Shown: positions 37,301 through 48,910 of the stretch, in pieces
Layout: each line of letters opens with the position of its first letter
How positions within the stretch are numbered: position 1 is the stretch's first letter
NCBI GenBank assembly: GCA_030015575.1
Contig: JASDDO010000018.1
Span: 226,533,138 to 226,597,137 of the forward strand
DNA length: 64,000 nucleotides
DNA from: Agapanthus africanus
Lineage: Eukaryota > Streptophyta > Magnoliopsida > Asparagales > Amaryllidaceae
Direction of reading: 5' to 3'
Made by a program: the position numbers and the translations under genes
Notes under the pieces: generated by a model
Seen by the model: the letters and a program-made list of their open reading frames with translations, nothing else
Database searches by the model: none
Told to the model about the DNA's origin: nothing

Positions 37301-37591
37301 TTCTCACATCCAAAATACAAAGGAAAATATCCGCTCACAACCAAAAATATCTAGGGGTTTAGGTTAAGGGTTAAAGCAAGGATTAGATTAGGTTAAGTTG
37401 TCATGGTCCCTTATCTAGATTACACAAACACACCCTCACATAAACATGCACATGTGTGTGCATGCCATAACAAGTAATAATAAATTATTAATTAAATGTT
37501 ATAAAATGTGAGGAACCCAAATTGGTAAACTTTTTACCAAAAACCCGCATTACCGTCTAAACTAACACTAATCGAAATCTAAGGCTTTACA
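34316..37591 (-). repeat. 3' LTR of the Gypsy element
   Basis: 3,276 bp, TGTCAAGACCCGAAATTGG...AAGGCTTTACA, with TG...CA termini and a polypurine tract just outside its right end. No second LTR is available for comparison. The interior contains several minisatellites and a GA/CT-rich leader-like region at 37085-37260. No gene seen. Confidence 0.85.
35108..35580. repeat. Cluster of minisatellites inside the Gypsy LTR
   Basis: Three arrays in succession: about five units of roughly 33 bp with CAAGTAAATCTCATATATCC (35108-35260); about ten units of roughly 15 bp with GAGCACATAGGCCCC (35267-35410); and two units with CAGCGTCCCATACCACTGAT embedded in TA-rich DNA (35480-35575). Confidence 0.85.
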
Positions 37592-37606
37592 ATCTCCCCC
37601 TTATAA
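37592..37606 (-). promoter_or_regulatory. Polypurine tract of the Gypsy element
   Basis: Minus-strand TTATAAGGGGGAGAT immediately before the LTR start TGTAAAGCC. Confidence 0.88.
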
Positions 37607-38403
37607 AAATTCGTCCGCGAATTTAAAATTTTCACTAAGCGTACCTTCAATGAGATGAGTACAAAACTCCCAAATCTCGCCTGCAGCCTCCCAAGTGATC
37701 AGCTCACTATACGGCTATGCCCAAGAAAACCCTCCACAGATGGAAAGACCCATGACCGAAATTTCTCCACCTGCCGAACCACTAACACAATTGGCTGCGG
37801 TGAACGAAAAGATCGCGTGCCAAATAAATGGTCTAGTGCTGAATCATGTGAGAAAGGTCATGAAGGTATATTCAAAGTATCGACACAAGGAATACGGGGT
37901 GAATACTCAATAATCTGGACGGAAGTGCCAAATTATAAACTCACTTTAAGGATCTCAAAAGGACCTACAATCTTGGGATAAGCTTCCCAAAACTCAACAC
38001 GTCATTCATCGGAAAATCTGTAGGAATACATGATCACCCACTGCGAACTCAAGTCTGGGACCACCACCGTCGGCATAAGACCTTTTTCTGCATTGGGCTG
38101 TCCTCATCCTGACCTGAACCAACTAGATCATCTCCGAAGTCTCTAGACTAGCCGGGGTCCAAAAATCCTACTCACGCGGAGTCAGAAAAACAGACTGGCA
38201 ATCAACACCACTTAACAACAAGCCTAAAGGTCGCCAATTGGAATGTCTCCTGATAACTGCTATCGAAGGAAAACCCTACAATGGCAAGTGACGATCCTAA
38301 GAGCCAACAACAACCTAGTACGTATGCACAAGCATATCCTCCAGAGTCTGTATTGTCCTCTATGTCTAACCATCGGCCAACGGATGGAATGCGGAGCTAA
38401 AGC
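37607..38403 (-). pseudogene. Gypsy integrase C-terminal part, decayed
   Basis: In minus sense the CACTA insertion falls within the conserved integrase catalytic region. Just right of it the text reads EYWLSF, and left of it AFHPLADG-stop-T-stop-RTIQTLED, which corresponds to the family motif AYHPQTDGQSERTIQTLED. The catalytic Glu position is itself a stop. The rest of this 0.8 kb is frame-broken, and I could not identify a chromodomain before the polypurine tract. Confidence 0.75.
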
Positions 38404-38945
38404 CACTACTACAAATAAGGGTTGCCCCTACGGATTTATCCGTAGGGGCAACCCACTGCCCCTACAGATATATACGTAGGGGCAAAAAATTACCCCGTAG
38501 GTGCAAAGGCCGCAGGTGCAAGTTGAAGCCCTGAACTTGCCCCTACGGGCAAATTCTTGCCCCTACGGATTTATGTGTAGGTCCTGTTGCCCCTACGGAC
38601 TGCTCCGTAGGGTAAAAAAATTTATATTATTTACGGGTTTTTTTTAATATATTACATGTACCTACGGATATAACCGTAGGTTCATGTACTACCCCATACG
38701 GATATCTGCGTAGGTACCTATTCGTAGGGGCAAAATATCAGGAATCCAGATATATTGCCCTTACGGACAACGTTGTAGGGGAGAGGCCGTTGCCCCTACG
38801 GATATGTCCGTAGGGACACTCCCAACCCTCTGGTACTGAGATCAGGGGGGAAATATCAGTTACCGCTGATATTGTGTCCCTATGGATAAAACCGTAGGGG
38901 CAACATGTGTACCTACGGATTAATCCGTTGGTACATATTATCTGT
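38404..38945. repeat. Left terminal and subterminal repeats of the CACTA element
   Basis: After the CACTA terminus there are about 15 occurrences of CCCTACGG or its complement, often as perfect palindromes such as CCCCTACGGAT near ATCCGTAGGGG. They are clustered within 540 bases of the end and absent from the genes. In En/Spm such subterminal motifs bind the element's second protein; that this holds here is inference. Confidence 0.88.
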
Positions 38946-39212
38946 ATTTTTTTTAAAAAAAATGGGCTGCTTGATTTTTTCCCACCCTGTGCACAATAAT
39001 ATATACATCAATCAAATATAAAATTAATCATCACACAACATATATCGCAGTATTCATAATCACATCTCACGCATATATATAATAAACAAAAGAAATCCAA
39101 AAACTGAATATGATATAAATATAAACCAATATCAATATCGTTTCAAAATGTAGTACAATGTGTATGATATAAATAAATACATGTTTCAAAAAATAAGAAC
39201 CAAAAAGCTACC

Positions 39213-42058
39213 CTAGCTCGGTCCAACTCCATCTCTGAATAACGATAGAATAACGCGTGCCTGCTCCTCGGTCAATAAACTCTACAATTCGGCGCGAGCA
39301 GGAGTCTAAGCGGCCTGTAGAGCTGGCGTTGTGGTCTGCGCAGCCGCCGTCGAGGTAGTCGCTTGCGGAGCCGCGGCTGCGGGAGTCTGAGCGGGCGGTG
39401 GAGCTATAGGAGCTGTCTGCGGAACCGCAGCCGATGTAGTGGCTTGCGGAGCCACAGCCGAAGGAGATGCATGTGGAGGTTCGGCCGATCTATCCTGTCG
39501 CGTCTGGACATAACGTGCGTAAGAAGCGTGTAAGAACTGTGTATTATTCGAATTCGTATCATTATTAAGTTATTTCGAAACCCTGTTTGGATATCTAGTT
39601 TGGAAAAGCGTTGTTTATTTTAATTACATATGTATGTATGATTAATCAAACTTAAGTCTAAAACCAAATAAGCTCAAGCTACGTACTAATTATGGATATG
39701 TTGATATGTATATAATATGAAATGATATTTTACTATAAAGTAGTATACATACTGGCATCTCCTTCAACTCCTGAACGGTGGCCCTCAAGCTATCCAATTC
39801 CTGATGGACACGTCGGTCACTGGAGACGGAGGAAGTAACCGCCGGGGTGGAGTCCAACCTCATATGGGCCCTGCTAGGGCCCAATCCCCGGCCTCTCTCC
39901 CAACCTCCGTGGTGCCCTCCGTGTGCGGCGTCCAGAACTGGGGTCAGCAGCCTCGGATCGTTCTGTCCGGTAAAATCGATCCCTGAGGCCTGGGCCTGCT
40001 CAACCACCCGCTCCTACACCCACATTAAGCAGTAAAGTATAAGTATAAAATTTAAACTTGAACCTTCCAAAACTAAAATTTCAAATTTAGGTAGAAAAAA
40101 TATTAACACTTACGCAGTACTCCTGGGTAGCGACGTCGGGATATCGAAGCTCGTCCGTGGCGGGATCTGTCGAGGTGCTGTGGACGGCAAGATATGCGGA
40201 CAACACGCTCGGTGTACCACCTGACGCCACGGTCCGAGATGTCTAAAATATTAGAAAGTAACTCTTAATATTAGAAATATTAGAGAATAACTCTTAATAT
40301 TGCAGAATATTAGAGAATAACTCTTAATTTACCGATAACTCCATGGCTCGAGTAATGTTCCTCGAGCCACCTGTGTAAGTGGGGCGACCCCTCTTCGCCG
40401 ACTTCCTGTTCTCTGTATTTTGAGCGGCCTGTTTCTGCACAACGCATTAACATTTAGTTTTCTAATTAAGAAACACAAAGAAATAAATTATATCATAAAT
40501 AATGAATTACATTTAAAATACATACCTGTTTGCGTTGGGAGTCGAAATAAGCGCACAATAGAGGCCATGTCTCTACATCGACTCTCGCAAACGCCGGAGT
40601 AGATAGGAGGGCCACTCTCTCTGCCTCGGGGGTCGCCATACACAGGGAGTAGCAGTCGGCCATCAGCTCATTCCTGTTGTATCGGACCTTGGCCTGCATG
40701 TTCTTCATCAGGCCATTGTACAGAGCATGAAGGTCGAGCACCCTCCCCGGGTGATCAGGGTCGGCTACAGGCTGAAAATCGTAATCCAACTGAAAATACA
40801 AAAAAAAACATTGTTATTAGTTTGCAAGTGTTAATAATAAATATATTGGATAGATCAAATGAAAATATATATTAATACATAACCCCGAGCCTAATCAAAG
40901 AAGAGGGCGAATGAGCGCTGGTGCTGCTCGCCCCACTAAACGTGAAGTGGATAGTTCTTTATGAGCCGGCTCTCGTCCCCCAAATACCGGCCGAACCTCT
41001 CGGCATGAGGACCGGTATAGCGATAGTCAAGGTTAAAAAAAAGAGGGAATGCTGCCTCCCCCTAGCTCTATCAGGCCTCAGCCTATGGGACTGATTCGGG
41101 CCTCGAGTCCCCCTCTGGGGATGGGGAGGCCCTGCGTCTGCACGACATATCAAGACAATCAATAATAAGACAAAGTTGTATTAAGAAATCAAGGTTAAAC
41201 GAAAATTCAAGTGTGATATATACCTCCGGTGACTAGCGCACGAGCCTGGGCCCGGGCAGCAGCACTAGCGGGACGATAGTTCCTCCGGTGAGGAACAACC
41301 GGGGTCCCGGATGCGGACGCATCCCCTCCAACTAGAAAATAAACATCGACGCTAAATTTCCATGAAGTTCATATTTATTCTATAGAGCATATATAAAATG
41401 AATAAATATTTTAAATTTATTCATACTAACCTGCAGACGATGCGGAGGGTATGGAAGCGGCAGGAGTGGCCCCGGAAGGTGTGGACGCACCACCTATAAT
41501 TAGACAATTAAAAATATATTATATAAGTAATTGCAAAAAGAATGTGTAGATCAATAATATAACGTTCTAAATCAATATGCATGCACTATAGGATATATAA
41601 ACATACCCGCAGGTGCGGTGGTGTCACCACCTACAGCTAAACAATAATAAAAATTGCTAAGTAAGAGCAAAAGGAATGTGTGTATTTATGATATAGCATT
41701 CTAAATCAATATACATACACTATATGATATATAAACATACCTGGAGGAGCGGGGGTGGCCTCTGTCCCAGATGTGGACGCATCACCAACAACTAGACAAT
41801 CAAACATTGACAATATATGTAATTATGACATATGCATGAATATCTGTAATATTACATTCAAAATGGATATGCGTGCAGTATACCTGGAGATGTGGCAAAA
41901 TCCACACGGAAGGAGGCATCCGAAGGGGTCTCCGATCTGGGTGCAAGACCGGCCTTCTGAAGCTCCCTACGGAGCTCTCCGGGCGGCAGAACCGCTCTGC
42001 CTCTGCCTCTGCCTCTGCTGCGGCTGGAGCTCCTGCCGCCCCTTGCTGCTCCCGACAT
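39213..42058 (-). pseudogene. CACTA second gene, TNPA-like (plant transposase Ptta/En/Spm family), near-intact
   Basis: Eleven exons fit good splice sites: 42058-41884, 41791-41741, 41636-41607, 41493-41431, 41331-41224, about 41112-40870, 40789-40526, 40434-40333, 40242-40114, 40013-39753 and 39503-39213, giving roughly 570 residues. The N-terminus is MSGAARGG followed by SRSRGRGRGR. Then come Gly/Ala/Pro/Ser/Thr-rich linker exons, a conserved part with WPLLCAYFDSQRKQ, RGRPTYTGGSRN and DELRYPDVATQEYCERVVEQ, and DAAHGGHHGGWERGRGLGPS. The C-terminus is Ala/Pro/Gln-rich. These features fit the Transposase_24-type protein that binds subterminal repeats. Lesions are in-frame TAGs at 40938-40936, 39308-39306 and 39284-39282, a possible one at 40893-40891, and a frameshift in a T-run near 41040. 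Confidence 0.8.
41224..41884 (-). repeat. Run of duplicated small exon-intron cassettes
   Basis: Four consecutive exons of 51, 30, 63 and 108 nt, all multiples of three and all bounded by phase-1 introns. Each encodes a related linker (VGDASTSGTEATPAPP, VGGDTTAPA, GGASTPSGATPAAS, VGGDASASGTPVVP). The introns between them also resemble one another: each ends in a CTAG-like acceptor, and most donors read GTATGTTTATATATC. Confidence 0.8.
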
Positions 42059-42287
42059 CGTCATCAAATCTAGATAAACGGTTTGTGGACGCATTAGACA
42101 ATCATTAAAAGTATTGACTATATATGTATAGAGCGTAAAATGTGAAGTAATAATATAACATTATTGATAACCTTTTTCGTTTCGTGGGCTCATTATACAT
42201 ATCTACTTGGATTTCATCGTCGATGTCATTTCTAACCCACGTAACTTCATGATCGGTCGAAGACAACCCGTCCTTCGCAACAGACGG

Positions 42288-45200
42288 TCAGAGCACTTTA
42301 AGCCTTCTCTCTTCTTCGTCCTCATCGCTGTCCTCGTATTCTGGGACATCGTAGACATCTCTGGGTTTCTATCGGCATACAACACTCCACCCCAGATGCT
42401 TCAAACACTGTGAGTAGTATACTTGGAACGCTTGGTTCGGAAAGATAAATAGATCGTCCTGACCGTAAAATCGAAGTGTGTTCACACTGGTCAATCCATA
42501 TTCATCTTTCCAAGTCCCAAGACTGCTTCTCCACCTGTCCGTATCGGTTCGCGGATCGTACCAAGTACACTGGAATATATAAAAGGGTTCTGATCGTCCG
42601 GGATAGTGGATGCCGAGTATACAATTTAAGTACCCATAGTAAATCACACCGTCCGATCTTACCATCGTAATCCCACTATTCTGAGTGGTTCTAGATGTTT
42701 CTATGTCCTTAACTTCGAATTTGTATCCAAGGACACCAAATCCTTTGTAATATGCAACCTCCATACTAGGAAATTGAGCTAAACATCTTGAATCACTCTC
42801 AAATGATGCAGACAAGTTCGGATCGTGGATCTAACAAAACAAATTTTACGACAAATACATAACGATACAAGTTTAGATTAAAACTGATAGCAATAAAATG
42901 TTATTCGAATAACTTACATGATCTGTGACCCAATCAAAAAAAAATTATCCTGATGGTATTTTTCCAAACGTTCTTCGTTCCAATCAGGATGCCCCTCACG
43001 TACCTAGTTAAAATGAATTCTGTTTTCGACAAATAATTATGACATTAATATTATATCATTTCATACACACACAAACACAGATATAACAATTAATCCAAAA
43101 GAACTTACTCTCTAATTTGTTCTAGACATGCGCAATTAAGCAAGATAAACCGGTATATCTTGTAGATAAACATAGTGTCTACCCTCTTATACTCGGCTTT
43201 ACCATATGGCCCATCTTGAATTCTTCGTGGTCGGTTAAGCCTTGTCTCAATGTTCTCATCCAGATAGCGGGAACAAAATGTGGTTGCTTCATCAAGAAGA
43301 TAACCTTGCATGATAGAACCCTCTGGTCGATTTTTATTGTGTATATACTTCTTAATAGTGTAGAGGTACCTAATGAGAATATGTTGAATAAATAAATACG
43401 GGCATACAGGACAACAAAAAAATTTTAAATTGCGCGAAACGAAAAATTACACGTACCTCTCGACGGGATACATCCATCGATATTGTACCGGTCCGGCTAA
43501 CTTCGCCTCAGTTGCAAGATGAACCGTCAAGTGTATTATGATATCGAAGAATGACGGTGAGAAAATACGCTCAAACTTGCAAAGTATCAATGCAATAGAA
43601 TTTTCTAGTTTATCCAGCGTCGAAACCTCCAGTGTTTTAGCACACAACTCCCTGAAAGAACAACATAGGTCGTTGATTACTAGACCAACCGAGTCGGGGA
43701 GAGAAGTCCTGAGGGCTAATGGAAGAAGGTGCTCCACGATAACATGGTGATCATGACTTTTCAGCCCATCGATCTTGCCTTTCATAATTTTTATTTTCTT
43801 GCTGAATGATCCTGAGAAACCTGTAGGGACTTTCAAATCATGCAACACCTGCAGGAACCTTTTCTTCTCCGGTTGTGACATATGATAAGCGGCATTGGGA
43901 AGTACAAACTTTCCCGGTTTACCCGCTACCGGTCTAGGGTGCAATTCACTTCTTATTCCCCACTCCTGTAGATCCATCCGAGCATTCATGTTGTCTTTCG
44001 ATTTCCCGTCTTTGCAAAGAAGCAAGTTAAGTATGTGCTCTGATACTCCCTTCTCTATATGCATGACGTCCAGACAATGACGCACTGAATTTGTAGACCA
44101 GTACGGAAGCTCGAAGAAAATGCTTAACTTGTTCCAATATTGTGGTTTGACCTATTTCGTCGGATCCATCCCGAAGGTCACGTTATTGTAACCATCCCAT
44201 TTAGCAGTCACGTTCTCTCCGGACAATGGGGATGGTGGTCCAAGAAGCTCCTGACGACCATCAAAGTGAACCGTTTCTAACCTATAGGGGTGGTCTGGAG
44301 GCAGAAAACGTCGATGGCCGTAATAACAAACCTTCCTGCTAAAATTCAAGAATTTTGATGTTGTGTGTTCATGGCAATGAGGACATGCTTTGTGACCATG
44401 TACGGACCAACCTGATAGCATTCCATACGCAGGAAAGTCATTAATTGTCCATATTAATGCCGCACGCAGTATGAAGGTTGTATTTGTGTTTGAATCATAT
44501 GTCTCTACACCATCAATGAACAAAGATTTCAACACCTCGATCAGAGGTCGGAGATAGACGTCGATATTGTTCCCCGGTGAGTTTGGTCCGTCGATAAGAA
44601 GAGGCATCATAAAGTATGATTGGTCCATAGCCAACAAAGGCGACAGATTATAAATTATCATTACAACGGGCCATGTGCTGTGACTTCCAGCCATATAGTT
44701 GAATGGGCAGAAGCCTTCAGTAGCCAGTCCGAGCCGGACATTGCGAGGATCGCTACTGAATATTGCGTGCCTCCTATCAAAATCCTTCCATGCCGGTGAA
44801 TCTCTTGGATGGCTCATTTTTCCATTTTCGCTTGGAGGAGTACGGTGATGCCAAATCATTGCCTCGGCTGTTTTCTTGCACCTGAATAGCCTCTGTAGCC
44901 TCTGTGTTATGGAAAAGTATCGTGCTATCTTCACAGGTATATCAGGCTTCTTATCATAATCTTTCTGTTTATACCAGGCATCTCCGCATGTTGGACACTC
45001 TTTCAAATCTGAATTCTCTTTCCGGAACAACACGCAATTTTTAGGACATGCTTGAATCTTCTCGCACTTTAGACCCAAATCAGACATCATCTTCTGGGCT
45101 TCGTACCAGCTTTCGGGCACATTATTTCCCGGAGGCATAGAATCTTTCAAGAACGAAAGAAGCATTGTGAATGACTTGTTACTCCATCCATTTAGGCACT

Positions 45201-45726
45201 TAATCTGGAAAAGTTGGACGCACCATGAGAGGGTGGAATACTTCGCATTCTCATAAATTGGTTTCCTAGCATCATTCATGAAATTTTCATATTTATCCGC
45301 ACGCGGTCCTTGACCGGAAGGAATGCTATCTTCGGTACGAATAGATTCACCTAGGGCAGCCTCTACCATATCCTCCATTTCTTCTGATGGAAATAAATTT
45401 CCGTCTCCTATCGCATTACCGAATTCTTCTTCTTCTCCTTCTTCTTCTGCCGCAATACTACATTCTTCTCCTTCTCCGTGATATTTCCAAGTTGTATAAA
45501 GTCTAGTAAACCCATGTTTTACAATATGAAGCTCTGCCAATTCTACCTTCTGCCAGTACTTATTGCCACATCTATCGCACGGACAGAGAATCTTCTCTAT
45601 TATGATCTAATTATGTGCGCGTGCAAATTCAAGGAAAGCAGCAACTCCTGCGACAAACTTAGGTTGCATACGTTGTTTCCAATCCATATACATCCAGTCC
45701 TTAAATCTGACGTACTCATGGGCCAT
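42288..45726 (-). pseudogene. TNP2-like CACTA transposase, near-intact with in-frame stops
   Basis: The catalytic transposase of an En/Spm element. From the ATG at 45726 an N-terminal transposase-associated segment (WMYMDWKQRMQPKFVAG, then CPCDRCGNKYW) leads into an acidic linker. The TNP2 domain follows (CPKNCVLFRKEN, CPTCG, DGPNSPGNNIDVYLRPL, WSVHGHKACPHC), then DUF4218 (LDVMHIEKGV, LKSHDHHVIVEHLLPLA, GPVQYRWMYPVER). Further exons are 43369-43109, about 43003-42917 and 42830 onward, with DUF4216 (NSGITMVRSDG, QAFQVYYSQCLKH). The first intron, 43456-43370, has clean GT/AG borders. In-frame stops are TAG at 45609-45607, 44154-44152 and 42371-42369, and TGA at 42290-42288. A T-run near 42940 has lost a base relative to the readable frame, and the second intron junction is off by one. 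Homology continues across every lesion, so decay is recent. Confidence 0.92.
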
Positions 45727-45866
45727 GTTAGACTGTATTACATATAAATTGTAGGTTATGCTGACTATATTGAGAAATATAAGAACGGGATAGTTACTGA
45801 CAAAGGAGAAAATCTGTGTATATGCTTTGTGTGTGCGTTTGTCGTTGAAAAGAATAAATTATCTCA

Positions 45867-47757
45867 CGTATGTTAACCGATAGACGGGGACTAAGTGGCG
45901 CTTTTAGTTCCATATATGAGTATCGATGGGAATATGAAGGTATCATATTATCATATATTGGTTTTAACGCGAACATCTCGAATCGCTCTCTAATTATGCG
46001 TTTGTTGTGTATTCTTGTTGTATGTGTGTGTTCCGGCTGTCGGGGGTAGGCTTCTATCCCATTAAGAATGTATATAGCGAACGCCCATCACTTGTGCTTT
46101 CAACCGTTTCGAGTAAATTTCGGCAGCACCTCCACGCTGTTCTCAGAGTACACTGTAATAGAATAGATAATCATTTCAAAGCCGTGAAACAACGTTGAAA
46201 TGAATATCTAATCTATCTTTGTACACGGAGAACCAGCGGAAAGGTACCGACGAAATATCTCGAAACGGATGAAAACACAAGTGAATGAAGGCGTTTGCTT
46301 TATACATTCTTAACTTGTCCACACGGGACAAATCTATGGGTTACCATACGATTGAATTTTCTCGTCGCGTACACTATACGACGGTTGTTAGTATCGAGCT
46401 ATACTGTCCGATATTTAACAACCTTCGTATAGTTCTAGGTCACGATGAGCATCGCACGTATGTTAACCGATAGACGGGGACTAAGTGGCGCTTTTAGTTT
46501 CATATATGAGTATCGACGAGAATATGAAGGTTTCATATTATCATCGAATATCATATATTGGTTTTAACCCGAACATCTCGAATCGCTCTCTAATTATGCG
46601 TTTATTGTGTATTCTTGTTGTATGTGTGTGTTCCGGCTGTCGGGGGTAGGCTTCTATCCCATTAAGAATGTATAGAGCGAACGCCCATCACTTGTGTTTT
46701 TAACCGTTTCGAGTAAATTTCGGCAGCACCTCCCCGCTGTTCTCTGAGTACACTGTAATAGAATAGATAATCATTTCAAAGCCGTGAAACAACGTTGAAA
46801 TGAACATCTAATCTATCTTTGTACACGGAGAACCAGCGGAAAGGTACCGACGAAATATCTCGAAACAGATGAAAACACAAGTGAATGAAGGCGTTTTCTT
46901 TATACATTCTTAACTTGTCCACACGGGACAAATCTATGGGTTACCATACGATTGAATTTTCTCGTCGCGTAGACTATACAATGGTTGTTAGTATCGAGCT
47001 ATACTGTCCAATATTTAACAACCTTCGTATAGTTCTAGGTCACGACGAGCATCGCACGTATGTTAACCGATAGACGGGGACAAAGTGGCGCTTTTAGTTT
47101 CATATATGAGTATCGATGAGAATATGAAGGTTTCATATTATCATCGAATATCATATATTGGTTTTAACCCGAACATCTCGAATCGCTCTCTAATTATGCG
47201 TTGGTTGTGAATTCTTGTTGTATATGTGTGTTCCGGCTCGGGGGTAGGCTTCTATCCCATTAAGAATGTATAGAGCGAACGCCCATCACTTGTGCTTTCA
47301 ACCGTTTCGAGTAAATTTCGGCAGCACCTCCCCGCTGTTCTCCGAGTACACTGTAATAGAATAGATAATCATTTCAAAGCCGTGAAACAACGTTGAAATG
47401 AACATCTAATCTATCTTTGTACATGGAGAACCAGCGGAAAGGTACCGACGAAATATCTCGAAAAGGATGAAAACACAAGTGAATGAAGGCGTTTGCTTTA
47501 TACATTCTTAACTTGTCCACACGGGACAAATCTATGGGTTACCATACGATTGAATTTTCTCATTGTGTAGAGTGTACGACGGTTGTTAGTAACGAGCTAT
47601 ACCGTCCGATATTTAACAAACTTCGTATAGTTCTAGGTCACGACGAGCATCGCACGTATGTTAACCGATAGACGGGGACTAAGGGGTGCTTTTAGTTTCA
47701 TATATGAGTATCGATGAGAATATGAAGGTTTCATATTATCATCGAATATCATATGTT
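45867..47757. repeat. Tandem 600 bp repeats upstream of the transposase gene
   Basis: Just over three units, starting at ACGTATGTTAACCGATAG (45867, 46456, 47056 and partial 47655), about 589, 600 and 599 bases long and differing by only a few percent. Each contains the same 62-codon frame (46285, 46885, 47483), whose conservation follows from recent duplication. The array sits between the transposase start and the element's 5' end, where a promoter or enhancer is expected. Confidence 0.93.
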
Positions 47758-48395
47758 GGTTATAACTTGAAAAACGTGCCGTTGAAACAAATTATTGTTC
47801 TCCACCTTGCACTCTCTTAACAATGGTACATGCATTAAACATGTAAGAGGTATCTATAACAACTCTAAAGTTTCACCTGTTGGGTTCAACAAAAAGGTTT
47901 TTGATATAACAAACGCAATCTTGCTCAACTTTTCCCTTGAATCGATGTGAAATTAATAGTGACCATATGACACAATGGATATATTTTCTACACAAAAGGA
48001 GAAAGGCAAACAATAGTGAAGCAATTGTAATTCTATCAGGAAAGCATCTTCATGAGGGGGGAGATAAAAAGAGTTTTGCAATAGGGAATTGTGTCCCATT
48101 CCTGAGGTACGGCATAAGCCTAGGAGCTAAGTTGAAATGCACTGGCAAATAACCCCTCCACACATACGCATGCACATGCACACAGACACATACAGAGTTG
48201 TAAATCATATATGAAGATAATTACACACTGTAAATTCTTGATAATAGAAGCATCCTGCAAAACCACAAACCTTTTCAGTTATATGCAGTCATGAGGATCA
48301 AACTATAGCTAGGTATTGCAAAGATCACAAAATTGAGGAGATTTGTTACATTTGTTCATTCTAGTTTGGGTGTTCAAATTCCATATTCTCGATTC
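47758..48395. other. CACTA 5' region without a recognisable gene
   Basis: AT-rich sequence between the tandem array and the telomere-like tract. It holds only a 71-codon frame (47937-48152) with no similarity I recognise and a CA-rich stretch near 48160-48195. It may be an intron of the transposase transcript, since a donor-like GTAATTAG lies at the end of the GC-rich block near 48682. Confidence 0.4.
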
Positions 48396-48398
48396 CAA

Positions 48399-48650
48399 TA
48401 TCACCCCTAACCCTAACCCCAACCCAGCCCCAGCCGAACCCCAACCCAACACCAAACCCTAACCCGGCCTAACCCTAACCCCAACCCAGCCCCAGCCGAA
48501 CCCCAACCCCAACACCAAACCCCAACCGAACCCTAACCTTAACCCTAACCACAACACCAGACAAACCCCAACCGCCGATCGAACCCGTACCCTAACCCTA
48601 ATCCTAACCCTAACCACAACCGATACTAATCCTAACCCTCATCGATCGCT
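48399..48650. repeat. Degenerate telomere-like CCCTAAC tract
   Basis: About 250 bases of CCCTAA, CCCCAA and CCGAA-type words. A longer unit (CCCTAACCCCAACCCAGCCC and onward) is repeated about 65 bases apart. It lies inside the CACTA element, so it is an internal simple repeat rather than a chromosome end. Confidence 0.85.
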
Positions 48651-48659
48651 ACCCTAACA

Positions 48660-48910
48660 TCATTATAATAATGTTTAACTAATTACCTGTAGGCGACGAC
48701 GGAGACGCAATCGGCGACGAGGGCGGTGGCGACAACGAGAACGGAGCACGGTGGCGACGACGAGATCACTACAGGCGTGGCGACGACGATTCGGCTTGGA
48801 TTCGCGACGACGAGATCACTGCAGCGCGGTGCCGACGACGATCTCGATTTGGGAATTTGGATTCGCGCGAAAGAGAATAAGAAATAATCAGCGTAGGGGT
48901 CCATCACTTA
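48660..48910 (-). other. GC-rich 5' leader or first exon of the CACTA transcript
   Basis: CG-rich block with repeated GGCGACGACGA and CGAGATCACT words, followed in minus sense by a good donor (AG/GTAATTAG). It lies just inside the right subterminal repeats. It reads as a 74-codon frame without homology and is more likely an untranslated first exon. Confidence 0.5.

Noticed and set aside
46285-47671. Three near-identical 62-codon frames suggesting a small gene family
   Set aside because: They sit in recently duplicated 600 bp units, so their conservation is explained by the DNA repeat.
48399-48650. Possible chromosome end (CCCTAA repeats)
   Set aside because: The repeat is degenerate, short, and enclosed within a transposon with sequence on both sides.
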